The notes under the pieces are model-generated. The model searched no databases. It was not told the DNA's origin and saw only the letters and a list, made by a program, of their open reading frames with translations. Shown in pieces: positions 10,801 through 15,555 of a stretch of 40,548 bases of DNA. The position numbers and the translations under genes were made by a program. This DNA comes from Paludibacteraceae bacterium (lineage in GTDB: Bacteria > Bacteroidota > Bacteroidia > Bacteroidales > Paludibacteraceae). Location: assembly GCA_017509715.1 (NCBI GenBank), contig JAFWOU010000035.1, positions 1 through 40,548 of the forward strand. The letters are read 5' to 3'. The first letter of the stretch is position 1, and each line of letters opens with the position of its first letter.

Positions 10801-11790
10801 CGGCGATACGACAGTGCCGGTCAGGTTATTGCCCCAAGCCCAATCATCATCGCGATTCTTATTGGACGGATAATTGAAGTTCTCCGTGAACGGAATCTGC
10901 TTGGCAACGCGTACGCGGAAACCGAACGGGCCGTCCTTCGACTGCTCGCTACTCCATGCGCTATTCTCATCCTCGCAGATCGAACGCACATAGGCCAGAT
11001 AGAACTCACCTGACTCCAGCAAGAGGTCTACATTCGTCACATCACCGCTTACCAATTCGTGGTACACGATGCGGTCGGCGTCGTTCTCCTCGATATCGGC
11101 TACCATGTCCGGATCGATGGTGTCACGCGTAATAATGACCTCAAAGTTGTCAGCATCAAAGCTGGCACTCCAGAACAGGTTCACACGGCCGGCACCTTTG
11201 TTGAGCACCATCAGGTCGTAGGGCACCGTACACTCCGGCGCCGACTGGAGCTTGATCTCATCCAGCACGATACCATGACCCAGGTTATCCGTTCCCTCAA
11301 AGGCGATCTGGTAGTTCTGACCCACTTCCGGCAGGGCGATCTTCACGCGCTGCCACTGGGTCACCGAACGGCTGTACTCGCCCAGCTGCTTCCACTGACC
11401 ACGTGCGCTCGTACGATACAGCACACGCAGCGTGTCGCAGTCGGCACCCCACTTCGGACTGGCATACCAGAACGTCAGCTCCGGCATATACACTTTGGTA
11501 GGACGAAGGTCCATCACCTTGCTGACCAGTCGGGTCTTATAACCCAAGGTCTCGCCTGTGGTGTTACGCAGATAGGCACGGTGCGTTCCTTCATGCACCG
11601 ACGATGGATGCGACAGCAAATCATCCTCCGACTCTACAGCCCAAGCCATATTGCCCGTCACGAACTCCTGCGTCCAGACATCATCCTGAATACCATTCTC
11701 AAAACCCTCATCGATCACGATGGTACGTGCGCTGAGGCTCATTGTTCCGGCCAGAAATGCCGCAAACAACATGAGTAGAAATTTCTTCAT
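1822..11790 (-). CDS. Giant secreted multi-module adhesin-like protein (3322 aa)
   Basis: The start chosen is the ATG at 11790 (MKKFLLMLF); the frame opens two codons earlier at a TTG, which is less likely. A signal peptide covers about residues 1-22. About eleven jellyroll (cleaved-adhesin / choice-of-anchor J-like) modules follow, beginning near residues 5, 303, 575, 851, 1120, 1381, 1658, 1918, 2218, 2536 and 2845. Many open with a F-E-x-Y then G-C-W pattern, carry VGVMTDPxDxxTF-like strands and end in a L-D-x-V/I strand; FN3-like modules alternate with them. Near the C-terminus are repeats of the type D-T-I-C-E-G-D ... G-C-D-S-I-V-T-L (about 3108-3270), as in other large Bacteroidetes surface proteins. 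The last 28 residues hold a motif shared with the second giant protein. Likely secreted or surface-exposed and used in adhesion or glycan/protein binding; this role is inferred from the modules. It is a single-gene transcription unit with its own promoter and a hairpin at its end. Confidence 0.88.
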   Translation of the reverse strand: MKKFLLMLFAAFLAGTMSLSARTIVIDEGFENGIQDDVWTQEFVTGNMAWAVESEDDLLSHPSSVHEGTHRAYLRNTTGETLGYKTRLVSKVMDLRPTKVYMPELTFWYASPKWGADCDTLRVLYRTSARGQWKQLGEYSRSVTQWQRVKIALPEVGQNYQIAFEGTDNLGHGIVLDEIKLQSAPECTVPYDLMVLNKGAGRVNLFWSASFDADNFEVIITRDTIDPDMVADIEENDADRIVYHELVSGDVTNVDLLLESGEFYLAYVRSICEDENSAWSSEQSKDGPFGFRVRVAKQIPFTENFNYPSNKNRDDDWAWGNNLTGTVVSPYVNSAATGNSRANYSPDTTSAVIFSGAEKSPSTFISADRYVYLATPALSDTLNENFHINQCQVHFWATVYTYTGRQYGRSLMVGVMEDPDDITTFRAVDTVSVWGNRTFQEFIVDLGSYEGNGSYLAFVSDFDRDNLFYLDNMTVEYRKAVNKVTTISVNPRDTYATISWEGNASSYNVLVTSAEVNPANPNPDLVVDQATVNTNSYLCEALEPDHSWNSPYYVYVQAEGQEWSYRYPFVTIASMRDIPYAYDFEARTTTTRKIGNQQCVVGLGVFGNAGTYPAVNVGTSYGGSNSLFLSKRGGTDAWLTLPMVENLDSVQVKFYLSSGSNDISQAHATIGIMSNPMDINTFIPVSSFTLNSTGYTRCYANFENYSGPEGVIAIVWDDVKNMTANTINYIDEITVDTLSECVPPTNIELEVEPDAVTVSWESSALSSEWQLFLSRTPLSESQRVHKSLDELAAIGGVVLAQTLTWTDPQNKPTFRFGDLVQHSNYYLYVRATCDMEWWTEMAFSTPCQEETFPYKETFEDYNAGSQSAGCWQLADYMGVDYPRIYQAGTTGNSNKTLELYSSGTIHRSVAILPVVEGALSDRLLTFDVRTYAGTASSTGVVIVGTMADITDQNSFVPLDTVQVEGASFKKARFILSNYELAYDQLAITSGLGSNLVMNSDILIDNVELKDPSCIEPFDFKLNHPAPHSVDVTWNGVSDNDQWVVKLLNKSVTIAAIKNDTYDHNYDIVADSTVTGKAFFYDELAAQKSYYLYVRPTCDEEAWIAFDVYTTCELLDPTKANMETFESYSENTAPGCWTVGSTSSTASTIPYITTHLGSKILYLRQSSCTSWAATPEIKCDSLSNLMVTFYSGASLTSEYCVFGVMTDPNDLSTFVALDSVKGEGSSALLVKTSYDLSEYSHLIPATAKYIAWRGRMKTSDYVYLDDVSIVSMACPMPKPSVSELTTSSVRISGGLRTSDQWVLLLTDHYVSAENLGNDSYVVPQQWILRRDTTDKASIRVSGLQGQTKYYVAAMTLCDDSVSSQWNTMSFTTPCEAMTPEQMGTIAFSEDEGFTTGQSGEMPCWTVGSKTENASASYIPYIEATSSTMHNGKNYLKLYDYVSSSSSYVGAYAIMPELNVDDITKYQVNFWGRANNSTSNTAQIIVGIITDATDLSTFVALDTLNLSKSAWDPYSVGFENYMGDYMGDMGNHIMFLSEFGATNQVYISEVSVELIPLCRPISSFTVDSVGENAAVVSWKGYQDSYRMLLANRELNDYEKPKYHYLLDTIVDHSDELLITGLEAAANYYVYAQGICDNGDSTAISMTYAAIRTTCPTEGGAALPFYDDFESYETGESQPGCWQLLGYSGLKVGSIASNGSKGVNLWSNGYMIVPKLNGELENMKLSFDARAYSTSSSAKFYVGVMADVNDLTTFQLLETFDLAARSEFTRCQMNLGDYELPYDNLVLTAGIQNVTPGKYDDWLDNVSVEFLASCNAPKLKSLGASYNSLEIGLTPANKADSRWEVVILPETDYTLISDITSYLNTAQSVVIDTTYIEFTGLTPATSYCVFARTLCSDEDISAWTRNPLKVNTQYYYEQEYFFGFENMSGKAPEPWERSMYSESDSYYMHPALTVGRDELGAETQQFIYYPHSRQNIADSIGYSRIENGAMLMYSNEGYYGSYVIFPSIGVAQDRSFEFKVRPGYHDKKKDRIAYATEGLIEVGTVDNGRGFDTYEQLASVRISKPSTTAKPTSKNNYFYTVYTLDLDSATIADKQLVLYMPKQPNDSAFLLFDDVTLGAQKGFSLVALKKIVADGESALVEWANIGGPWNLYIETADGSPVQQFMNLSGVTSQVVDHLEPQTDYVARLERANAPAGAKNYVTSDHMNFRTLCQALDPKGGNGEFTWTFDEDSEYELNDVLGGDVNDELYLKPSCFQTGITYDKPVNGYQWLIQRKGYEYYGPMTGYQSNRHYEAGMDDTHSLRVHTTDANYNSYIVLPELNCNLDTMMVEFYGRCFVNYDQSFGTAANRGKIVDDTYLGNAYSQQIVVGTLTDPKDLTTLHVIDTLTYSYTDLTVNDNVQADPTGLHYWDLMQLPLAGTQGKYIVLFQPAPGLFYLDNLSVKPAGNTLFKPSHTETTNITATSATLNWHVWNPEVQSVVVVLNGMGEEILRETLLGTQYELTGLQASQMYSWYVYQIDGSNLSPSTRPLSFATECVVNTPAYTSSFEPEQGSQAIAGQKAYHQTLCWTYSDAIQGEWKNASYDPYNQLNTANFKYSYEGEHAVQLRASFSSRVTSSYQPYIAMPAMDVAAYDTLQVMFWMRPAYVSAKTDSVVSTFTGSSYSKSIIVGTMTDPTNPATFMPLDTVTYDGTLSVADQATAANNWLFQQMKVELVGATGPYVALMTSSREKGGTADKTGDYVWIDNVSFEHKQECKDPTDLTVLQLGSNHAVLNWNGVDSAGSFLVQVSTDPFFAKEDEMVFNQEVDANTCIVKGLKSQTTYVWRVQAICGGRWGESSFSQKATFKTSRSPYFYEPFTTTVSSTEWTFSKSHADNVVDVPGGVITRGTDNGSFARTVVNYGLEGPHYVAPGHSTDYHWMITPNFYLPEDDSVHFSMDLAMTACNSAHLVTGNPVTENDMMDDYYFMVIISDDGGQTWKSENILGKWQNTNPAGQQLRDIPTNGMNVRFSLAQYAGKNVRIGLYREARSTSSTGVAIHVDNIRLAYFKKTVDYASACQFEDIQVGDIILSGEDTKPGIHAYPTCFFVSDADARAGVKDSVQQLEIEVYPAMESTFRDTICEGDTYANYDFLPKDRAGVYRRKLQTVEHGCDSIVTLYLYVKERRYAEDEEVAICPGESYIWNGNPYNRAGIFRDTLVSSIGCDSVMTLIVSYNASEDTLFETSRVELEELPFTYENAMHPYIAGQTPITYPAGTPTGTYRDTVLVEGANCATVLVHTLTVYNKHEDIDNIYGTDGQGARKVIYHDQLYIILNDEWYNAAGVKVGDPRE

Positions 11791-11888
11791 AGACAAGTAC
11801 TTATCTTTAGTTTGTAATCCTTTTCCTTACATATATTTACACATAGTGTGCATGCGCCTATATACGCGCTCAGGTATAAAATCCGGCG

Positions 11889-11920
11889 CAAAGATACGAC
11901 ATTTTTCCCAATTACGCAAA
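11889..11920 (-). promoter_or_regulatory. Promoter of giant protein 1
   Basis: Minus-strand -33 TTTG (11917-11920, TTTGCGTAATT) and -7 TATCTTTG (11889-11896) are 20 bases apart. The predicted untranslated leader is about 90 bases long and contains no other recognised element. The rest of the gap to the tRNA-Cys promoter is A/T-rich and shows nothing else. Confidence 0.8.
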
Positions 11921-11977
11921 TTTTAATCGCATTTTGTCAACTAAACTGACAATTTTTTCAAAAAAAATGCACTTTTA

Positions 11978-12009
11978 TTTGCGTATATCAAAAAAAAGCC
12001 GTACCTTTG
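11978..12009 (+). promoter_or_regulatory. Promoter of tRNA-Cys (and possibly sufB)
   Basis: -33 TTTG at 11978-11981 (TTTGCGTATAT), 20-base spacer, -7 TACCTTTG at 12002-12009. The stretch from the -33 box through the first bases of the transcript is almost identical to the promoter of the initiator tRNA at 13770. No other TAnnTTTG box is seen between here and sufB. Confidence 0.82.
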
Positions 12010-12050
12010 CACCCGCTTTTCAGAAATGAAGAGCTCGCTAATGCGATCTC

Positions 12051-12122
12051 GGCCGGTTGGATGAGCGATTTAGTCGGCGGTCTGCAAAACCGTATAGAGC
12101 GGTTTGACTCCGCTACCGGCCT
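12051..12122 (+). tRNA. tRNA-Cys (anticodon GCA)
   Basis: The acceptor stem GGCCGGT pairs perfectly with ACCGGCC, followed by discriminator T73, as expected for tRNA-Cys. The anticodon stem GCGGT/ACCGT encloses loop CTGCAAA (anticodon GCA), and the T stem AGCGG/CCGCT encloses loop TTTGACT. G15 and G48 are present, as in E. coli tRNA-Cys, and position 13-22 is a G-A mismatch. The usual G19 and C56 are replaced by A19 and T56. CCA is not encoded (CCT follows). Confidence 0.93.
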
Positions 12123-12129
12123 CCTCGTC

Positions 12130-12184
12130 GGAAGTGGCTTACTACAAAAGACAAACATGTTTGTCAAAAGGTAGCCGCACTTCC
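12130..12184 (+). other. Structured RNA segment between tRNA-Cys and sufB
   Basis: GGAAGTGGCTTAC (12130-12142) can pair with GTAGCCGCACTTCC (12171-12184) with small bulges, giving 7 bp plus about 5 bp. Inside it lies a perfect 16-base palindrome, GACAAACATGTTTGTC (12150-12165), which could form a second stem in RNA or an operator in DNA. An intrinsic terminator and then sufB follow directly. It could be a tRNA 3' trailer, a regulator-binding site or a leader RNA; I cannot assign it to a known family. Confidence 0.5.
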
Positions 12185-12190
12185 TCCTCT

Positions 12191-12224
12191 CCCCAACACA
12201 ATGCGCATTGTGTTGGGGGGTTTT
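12191..12224 (+). terminator. Intrinsic terminator / possible attenuator before sufB
   Basis: A perfect 28-base palindrome at 12191-12218 (arms begin CCCCAACACA, centre ATGCGCAT) is followed by GGTTTT. The T run is short, so read-through is plausible. It ends 19 bases before the chosen sufB start, and no separate sufB promoter was found downstream of it. Confidence 0.75.
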
Positions 12225-12242
12225 AATAAGAAGAAACCTCAT

Positions 12243-13691
12243 ATGGATAGCGTCATTCAGGATATTACCTCTCAGGAGTATAAGTACGGCTTCACCACCG
12301 ATGTGGAGACCGACATCATCCCCGTTGGACTCAACGAGGACGTCATTCGCCTCATCTCCCATAAGAAGGATGAGCCGGAATGGTTGCTTGAATTTCGACT
12401 GAAAGCCTTCCGCAAATGGCAGACCATGCCCCTACCCACCTGGGCTCATCTCGACATTCCGCCTATCGACCTGCAGGCTATTTCCTACTATGCAGCACCC
12501 AAGTCGAAAGCCGAATCCGACACGTCAAAAGCCGATGAAATCGACAAAGAGATCCTCAAGACCTTCGACAAACTCGGCATCCCCTTAGAGGAACGCGACG
12601 CCCTGCTGGGCAATAGCAATACGGCCGTGGACGCCGTCATGGACTCCGTATCGGTCAAGACCACGTTTCGCGAGACCCTGGCCGAGAAGGGCATCATCTT
12701 CTGCTCTATCTCCGAGGCCGTACGCGAACATCCAGACCTGGTACGCCAGTACCTGGGGTCGGTCGTTCCGCCTTCCGACAACTACTACGCCGCCCTCAAT
12801 TCGGCCGTCTTCTCCGACGGATCGTTCGTCTATATCCCCAAGGGCGTCCGTTGCCCGATGGAACTGAGCACCTATTTCCGCATCAATGCCGGCAATACGG
12901 GTCAGTTCGAGCGTACGCTGCTCATCGCCGACGAGGGGGCCTACATGAGCTATCTCGAGGGCTGCACCGCCCCGATGCGCGACAAGAACCAACTGCACGC
13001 TGCTATCGTTGAAATCGTGGTAAATCGCGATGCCGAGGTGAAATATTCCACGGTCCAGAACTGGTACCCTGGTGATAAAGAAGGACGAGGCGGAATCTAT
13101 AATTTCGTTACCAAGCGCGGCATCACTCATGAGAACGCCCGTCTTAGTTGGACCCAGGTTGAGACCGGTTCGGCTATCACGTGGAAATACCCGTCCTGCA
13201 TCCTGCGTGGCGACAACTCGTCCGCCGAGTTCTACTCTGTAGCAGTCACCAATAATTACCAGCAAGCCGACACCGGCACCAAGATGATCCATATCGGACG
13301 CAACACGCGCTCGCGCATCATATCCAAAGGTATTTCCGCCGGCCGTAGCCAGAACGCCTACCGCGGACTCGTCCGCATGGGACGCAACGCCGAGAATGCC
13401 CGCAACTACAGCTCGTGCGACTCGCTTTTGCTGGGCTCGCTATGCGGCGCCCACACCTTCCCCGACATGCAGATCCTCAACCCCACCGCCACCGTCGAGC
13501 ACGAGGCAACCACCAGCAAGATCAACGAGGATCAACTCTTCTACTGCCAGCAGCGCGGCATATCGTTGGAGGATGCCGTCGGCCTGATCGTCAACGGCTA
13601 TGCCAAGGAGGTGATGGACAAGCTCCCAATGGAGTTTGCCGTAGAGGCACAGAAGCTGCTACAGGTCACTCTGGAAGGCAGTGTAGGTTAA
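12243..13691 (+). CDS. sufB: Fe-S cluster assembly scaffold SufB
   Basis: SufB is the scaffold subunit of the cytosolic SufBCD complex, which builds Fe-S clusters using sulfur delivered from cysteine by SufS. The 482-residue product has the usual family length and conserved blocks: the C-terminal S-S/C-D-S-L-L-L-G-x-L-C-G-A-H-T block with Cys401 (equivalent to the functional E. coli Cys405), then [17 protein letters not shown]-x-Q-R-G-I, and FAVEAQKLL near the end. I chose the ATG at 12243 because the upstream in-frame ATG at 12201 lies in the terminator hairpin and would add residues not typical of the family. sufC, sufD and sufS are not adjacent: tRNA-Cys lies upstream and initiator tRNA downstream. 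Transcription probably depends on read-through from the tRNA-Cys promoter. Confidence 0.96.
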   Translation: MDSVIQDITSQEYKYGFTTDVETDIIPVGLNEDVIRLISHKKDEPEWLLEFRLKAFRKWQTMPLPTWAHLDIPPIDLQAISYYAAPKSKAESDTSKADEIDKEILKTFDKLGIPLEERDALLGNSNTAVDAVMDSVSVKTTFRETLAEKGIIFCSISEAVREHPDLVRQYLGSVVPPSDNYYAALNSAVFSDGSFVYIPKGVRCPMELSTYFRINAGNTGQFERTLLIADEGAYMSYLEGCTAPMRDKNQLHAAIVEIVVNRDAEVKYSTVQNWYPGDKEGRGGIYNFVTKRGITHENARLSWTQVETGSAITWKYPSCILRGDNSSAEFYSVAVTNNYQQADTGTKMIHIGRNTRSRIISKGISAGRSQNAYRGLVRMGRNAENARNYSSCDSLLLGSLCGAHTFPDMQILNPTATVEHEATTSKINEDQLFYCQQRGISLEDAVGLIVNGYAKEVMDKLPMEFAVEAQKLLQVTLEGSVG

Positions 13692-13769
13692 AAAATCTAC
13701 CAAAAAAGTCAAAATCCGCACTTTTCAGCGTTGTTTTTCACGAAAAAAACATCTTTTTTCACAAAAAAA

Positions 13770-13801
13770 TTTGCGCATATCAAAAAAAAGCAGTACTTTT
13801 G
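13770..13801 (+). promoter_or_regulatory. Promoter of initiator tRNA-Met
   Basis: -33 TTTG at 13770-13773 (TTTGCGCATAT), 20-base spacer, -7 TACTTTTG at 13794-13801. It closely copies the tRNA-Cys promoter, including the spacer (ATATC then an A run, then GCAGTAC versus GCCGTAC) and the CACCCGCTTT that follows. Confidence 0.82.
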
Positions 13802-13828
13802 CACCCGCTTTCCGAAAAGGACCCGCAC

Positions 13829-13868
13829 GGCTAGCCGATTAAAGCGCTAGCGAAGCGATGGTTTAATC
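13829..13868 (+). other. Inverted repeats in the 5' leader of initiator tRNA
   Basis: The roughly 70-base leader contains the palindrome GGCTAGCC (13829-13836), then GATTAAA (13837-13843) pairing with TTTAATC (13862-13868), with the palindrome CGCTAGCG (13845-13852) inside. It probably folds upstream of the tRNA and could guide 5' processing; the function is not known. Confidence 0.45.
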
Positions 13869-13880
13869 AGAGAGATTTAT

Positions 13881-13952
<72 letters not shown>

Positions 13953-14014
13953 CAAAGTTGTCTCGCAAGGGGCATCAAAGAAGAAAGTTTTTTTCATAAG
14001 TTTAACAATGGGGG

Positions 14015-14048
14015 CAAAAGGACACCGTGAGGCGTCCTTTTGTTTTTT
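14015..14048 (+). terminator. Intrinsic terminator after initiator tRNA
   Basis: The 9-bp stem CAAAAGGAC / GTCCTTTTG with a 10-base loop is followed by six T. It lies about 60 bases after the tRNA. The opposite orientation has a weaker T tract, so it mainly serves the plus strand. Confidence 0.85.
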
Positions 14049-14059
14049 CAGTCCATCGA

Positions 14060-14087
14060 CCCGTAACCCGTAACCAATAACCCGTAA
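14060..14087. repeat. Tandem heptamer array, unit CCCGTAA (x4)
   Basis: Four 7-base units in exact phase: three are CCCGTAA and one is the variant CCAATAA. The reverse complement is the GGTTACG unit also found at 29645-29679 inside giant protein 2. The array ends 3 bases before the stop codon of the RNase R-like gene. Confidence 0.85.
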
Positions 14088-14090
14088 CCT

Positions 14091-15449
14091 TTATCCTTCG
14101 ACTAATTCAAAATCTATCTGATTCTTCTCCGCATCCGCACGTACTACCCGTACGCGTACTGCATCGCCCATCGTATACGTCGTACCCGACTCGGCGGCAA
14201 TGAGCCGATAGTTTTTCTCGTCCAGCATCATATAGTCGCCCGGACATATCTTCGCTACGTGCACCAGTCCCTCGCAGCGCGACTCATCCAGTTGCACAAA
14301 CAGCCCGAACTCCGTTACACCTGATATATGGCCGTCCAGTTCTTCGCCAAGGTGGTCTTGCATCCAGAGTGCCTGGAAATGCTTGATGGAATCGCGCTCC
14401 GCTTGCTGTGCCAGTTGCTCCATGTCGCTCAGGTGCACACACATATTCTCCAGCACCTCCTGCGGCCAGGTATCGCCCTTGCCCGTCAGTATGTACTTGC
14501 TCACCAGCCTGTGCACAATCATGTCAGGATAGCGGCGGATAGGAGACGTGAAATGGGTATAATAGTCAAAGCGCAAACCATAGTGCCCGATATTCTTGGT
14601 GGAGTACACAGCTTTGGCCATCGCACGGATAGTGAGCATCTCCACCACGCTGGGCAGCGCCTTATCGCCCATACGGTGCTTAAAGTCCGATAAATCCGCC
14701 AGTTTCTCTTCGTTAGGCTTATCATGCACGCGGTACACAAACGGACGCGAACCTACCGCCTCGGCTACCGTACGGTTGGCCAGCAGCATAAACTCCTCGA
14801 TCAGGTGGTGCGCCTCGTTGGGATGCTCGAAGTAGATATCGGTAGGATGCCCGGTTTCATCGAGAATAAATCGCATCTCGTCCTGCTCTACAGCCAGGGC
14901 GCCTTTGGCCAATCTCGCTGCCCGCAAACGGAGCGCCATCTCGTTGAGCCGCAGGATAGCATGGGCAACATCTGAATTCTGAATACTGACGTCTGACGGC
15001 TGATGGCTGACGGCTGAATGCTCAATGATGCTTTGAGCATCATCATAGTTCAGTCGTGCATCCGACCGGATGACGGTGCGGCACAGCTTATGCTTTAGCA
15101 CCGTTGCGTCCGGTTTCATCGAGAAAATCACCGACATGCAGAGCTTGTCCTCGTGCGGCCGCAGCGAACAGAGGTCGTTGCATAGTTCCTCCGGCAGCAT
15201 CGGCAGTACGCGATCTACCAGGTAGGTACTCGTACCGCGCTCGTAGGCCTCATTATCCACCTGGCTACCGGGCTTCACGTAGTGGGTCACATCAGCGATA
15301 TGTACACCTACCTGCAGCGTACCGTCCTCCTGCTCCGCAAAACTGAGCGCATCGTCAAAATCCTTGGCATCGGCCGGGTCGATGGTGAAGGTCAGTACCT
15401 CCCGCATATCCCTCCGACGCATTATTTCCGCCTGATCAATCTGTTTCAT
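14091..15449 (-). CDS. rnr: RNase R/II-family exoribonuclease, short form (RNB + S1)
   Basis: Exoribonucleases of this family degrade RNA processively from the 3' end in the cytoplasm. The catalytic block DPADAKDFDD (Asp24, 30, 32, 33) opens the protein, the RNB domain runs to about residue 365, with typical blocks (PMLPEELCNDLCSL, EEFMLLANRTVAE, HFTSPIRRYPD), and an S1 RNA-binding domain fills about 370-452. At 452 residues it lacks the roughly 200-260-residue N-terminal helix-turn-helix and cold-shock domains of normal RNase R. This is not a frameshift effect visible here: a promoter lies directly upstream (-7 box 5 bases before the ATG), which implies a leaderless mRNA or use of Met10. A heptamer array is inserted in frame at residues about 142-160. 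A full-length homologue may exist elsewhere in the genome. Confidence 0.9.
   Translation of the reverse strand: MKQIDQAEIMRRRDMREVLTFTIDPADAKDFDDALSFAEQEDGTLQVGVHIADVTHYVKPGSQVDNEAYERGTSTYLVDRVLPMLPEELCNDLCSLRPHEDKLCMSVIFSMKPDATVLKHKLCRTVIRSDARLNYDDAQSIIEHSAVSHQPSDVSIQNSDVAHAILRLNEMALRLRAARLAKGALAVEQDEMRFILDETGHPTDIYFEHPNEAHHLIEEFMLLANRTVAEAVGSRPFVYRVHDKPNEEKLADLSDFKHRMGDKALPSVVEMLTIRAMAKAVYSTKNIGHYGLRFDYYTHFTSPIRRYPDMIVHRLVSKYILTGKGDTWPQEVLENMCVHLSDMEQLAQQAERDSIKHFQALWMQDHLGEELDGHISGVTEFGLFVQLDESRCEGLVHVAKICPGDYMMLDEKNYRLIAAESGTTYTMGDAVRVRVVRADAEKNQIDFELVEG
14971..15026. repeat. Tandem heptamer array, unit nCTGAnn (x8), inside the RNase R-like gene
   Basis: Eight units in exact 7-base phase: TCTGAAT (twice), ACTGACG, TCTGACG, GCTGATG, GCTGACG, GCTGAAT and a final GCTCAAT. 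It encodes a Ser/Asp/Gln/Val-rich loop in the RNB domain and keeps the frame. The same unit family occurs at 19384-19439 and 40107-40141. Confidence 0.88.
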
Positions 15450-15453
15450 GCTG

Positions 15454-15485
15454 CAAAATTACTACTTTTTTTCGATATATGCAAA
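15454..15485 (-). promoter_or_regulatory. Promoter of the RNase R-like gene
   Basis: Minus-strand -33 TTTG (15482-15485, TTTGCATATAT), 20-base spacer, -7 TAATTTTG (15454-15461). Only four bases (15450-15453) lie between the -7 box and the ATG at 15449, so transcription should begin at or next to the start codon. Confidence 0.8.
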
Positions 15486-15491
15486 AAAATA

Positions 15492-15523
15492 TTTGCATAT
15501 TTCAAAATTTTGTTGTACCTTTG
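15492..15523 (+). promoter_or_regulatory. Promoter of the SurA-like/OstA-like/dnaG cluster
   Basis: -33 TTTG at 15492-15495 (TTTGCATATTT), 20-base spacer, -7 TACCTTTG at 15516-15523. It is divergent from the RNase promoter; the two -33 boxes are 6 bases apart and form an inverted repeat (ATATGCAAA / TTTGCATAT). Confidence 0.82.
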
Positions 15524-15555
15524 CACGCTAAAATGTGCATATGCGAATAGAGAAG

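Noticed and set aside
12130..12184. Known riboswitch or T-box
   Set aside because: I could not place T-box or common riboswitch core motifs; the stems are described only as a possible new element.
12201..12242. Upstream in-frame ATG of sufB
   Set aside because: It lies in the centre of the palindromic terminator, and the extra residues do not look like a SufB N-terminus; the ATG at 12243 fits the family length.
14971..15026. Possible CRISPR-like or telomere-like array
   Set aside because: Units are 7 bases without spacers, vary from unit to unit and occur inside genes; there are no cas genes or chromosome-end features.
15027..15053. GCTCAA/TTGAGC stem with TGATG boxes next to the RNase array, similar to the parC hairpins
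   Set aside because: The coding there (YDDAQSIIE-like) is typical of the RNB family, so the similarity is likely chance.
15535..15555. Earlier GTG/ATG starts for the SurA-like gene
   Set aside because: They would start within a few bases of the predicted transcription start and put charged residues before an otherwise ideal signal peptide.
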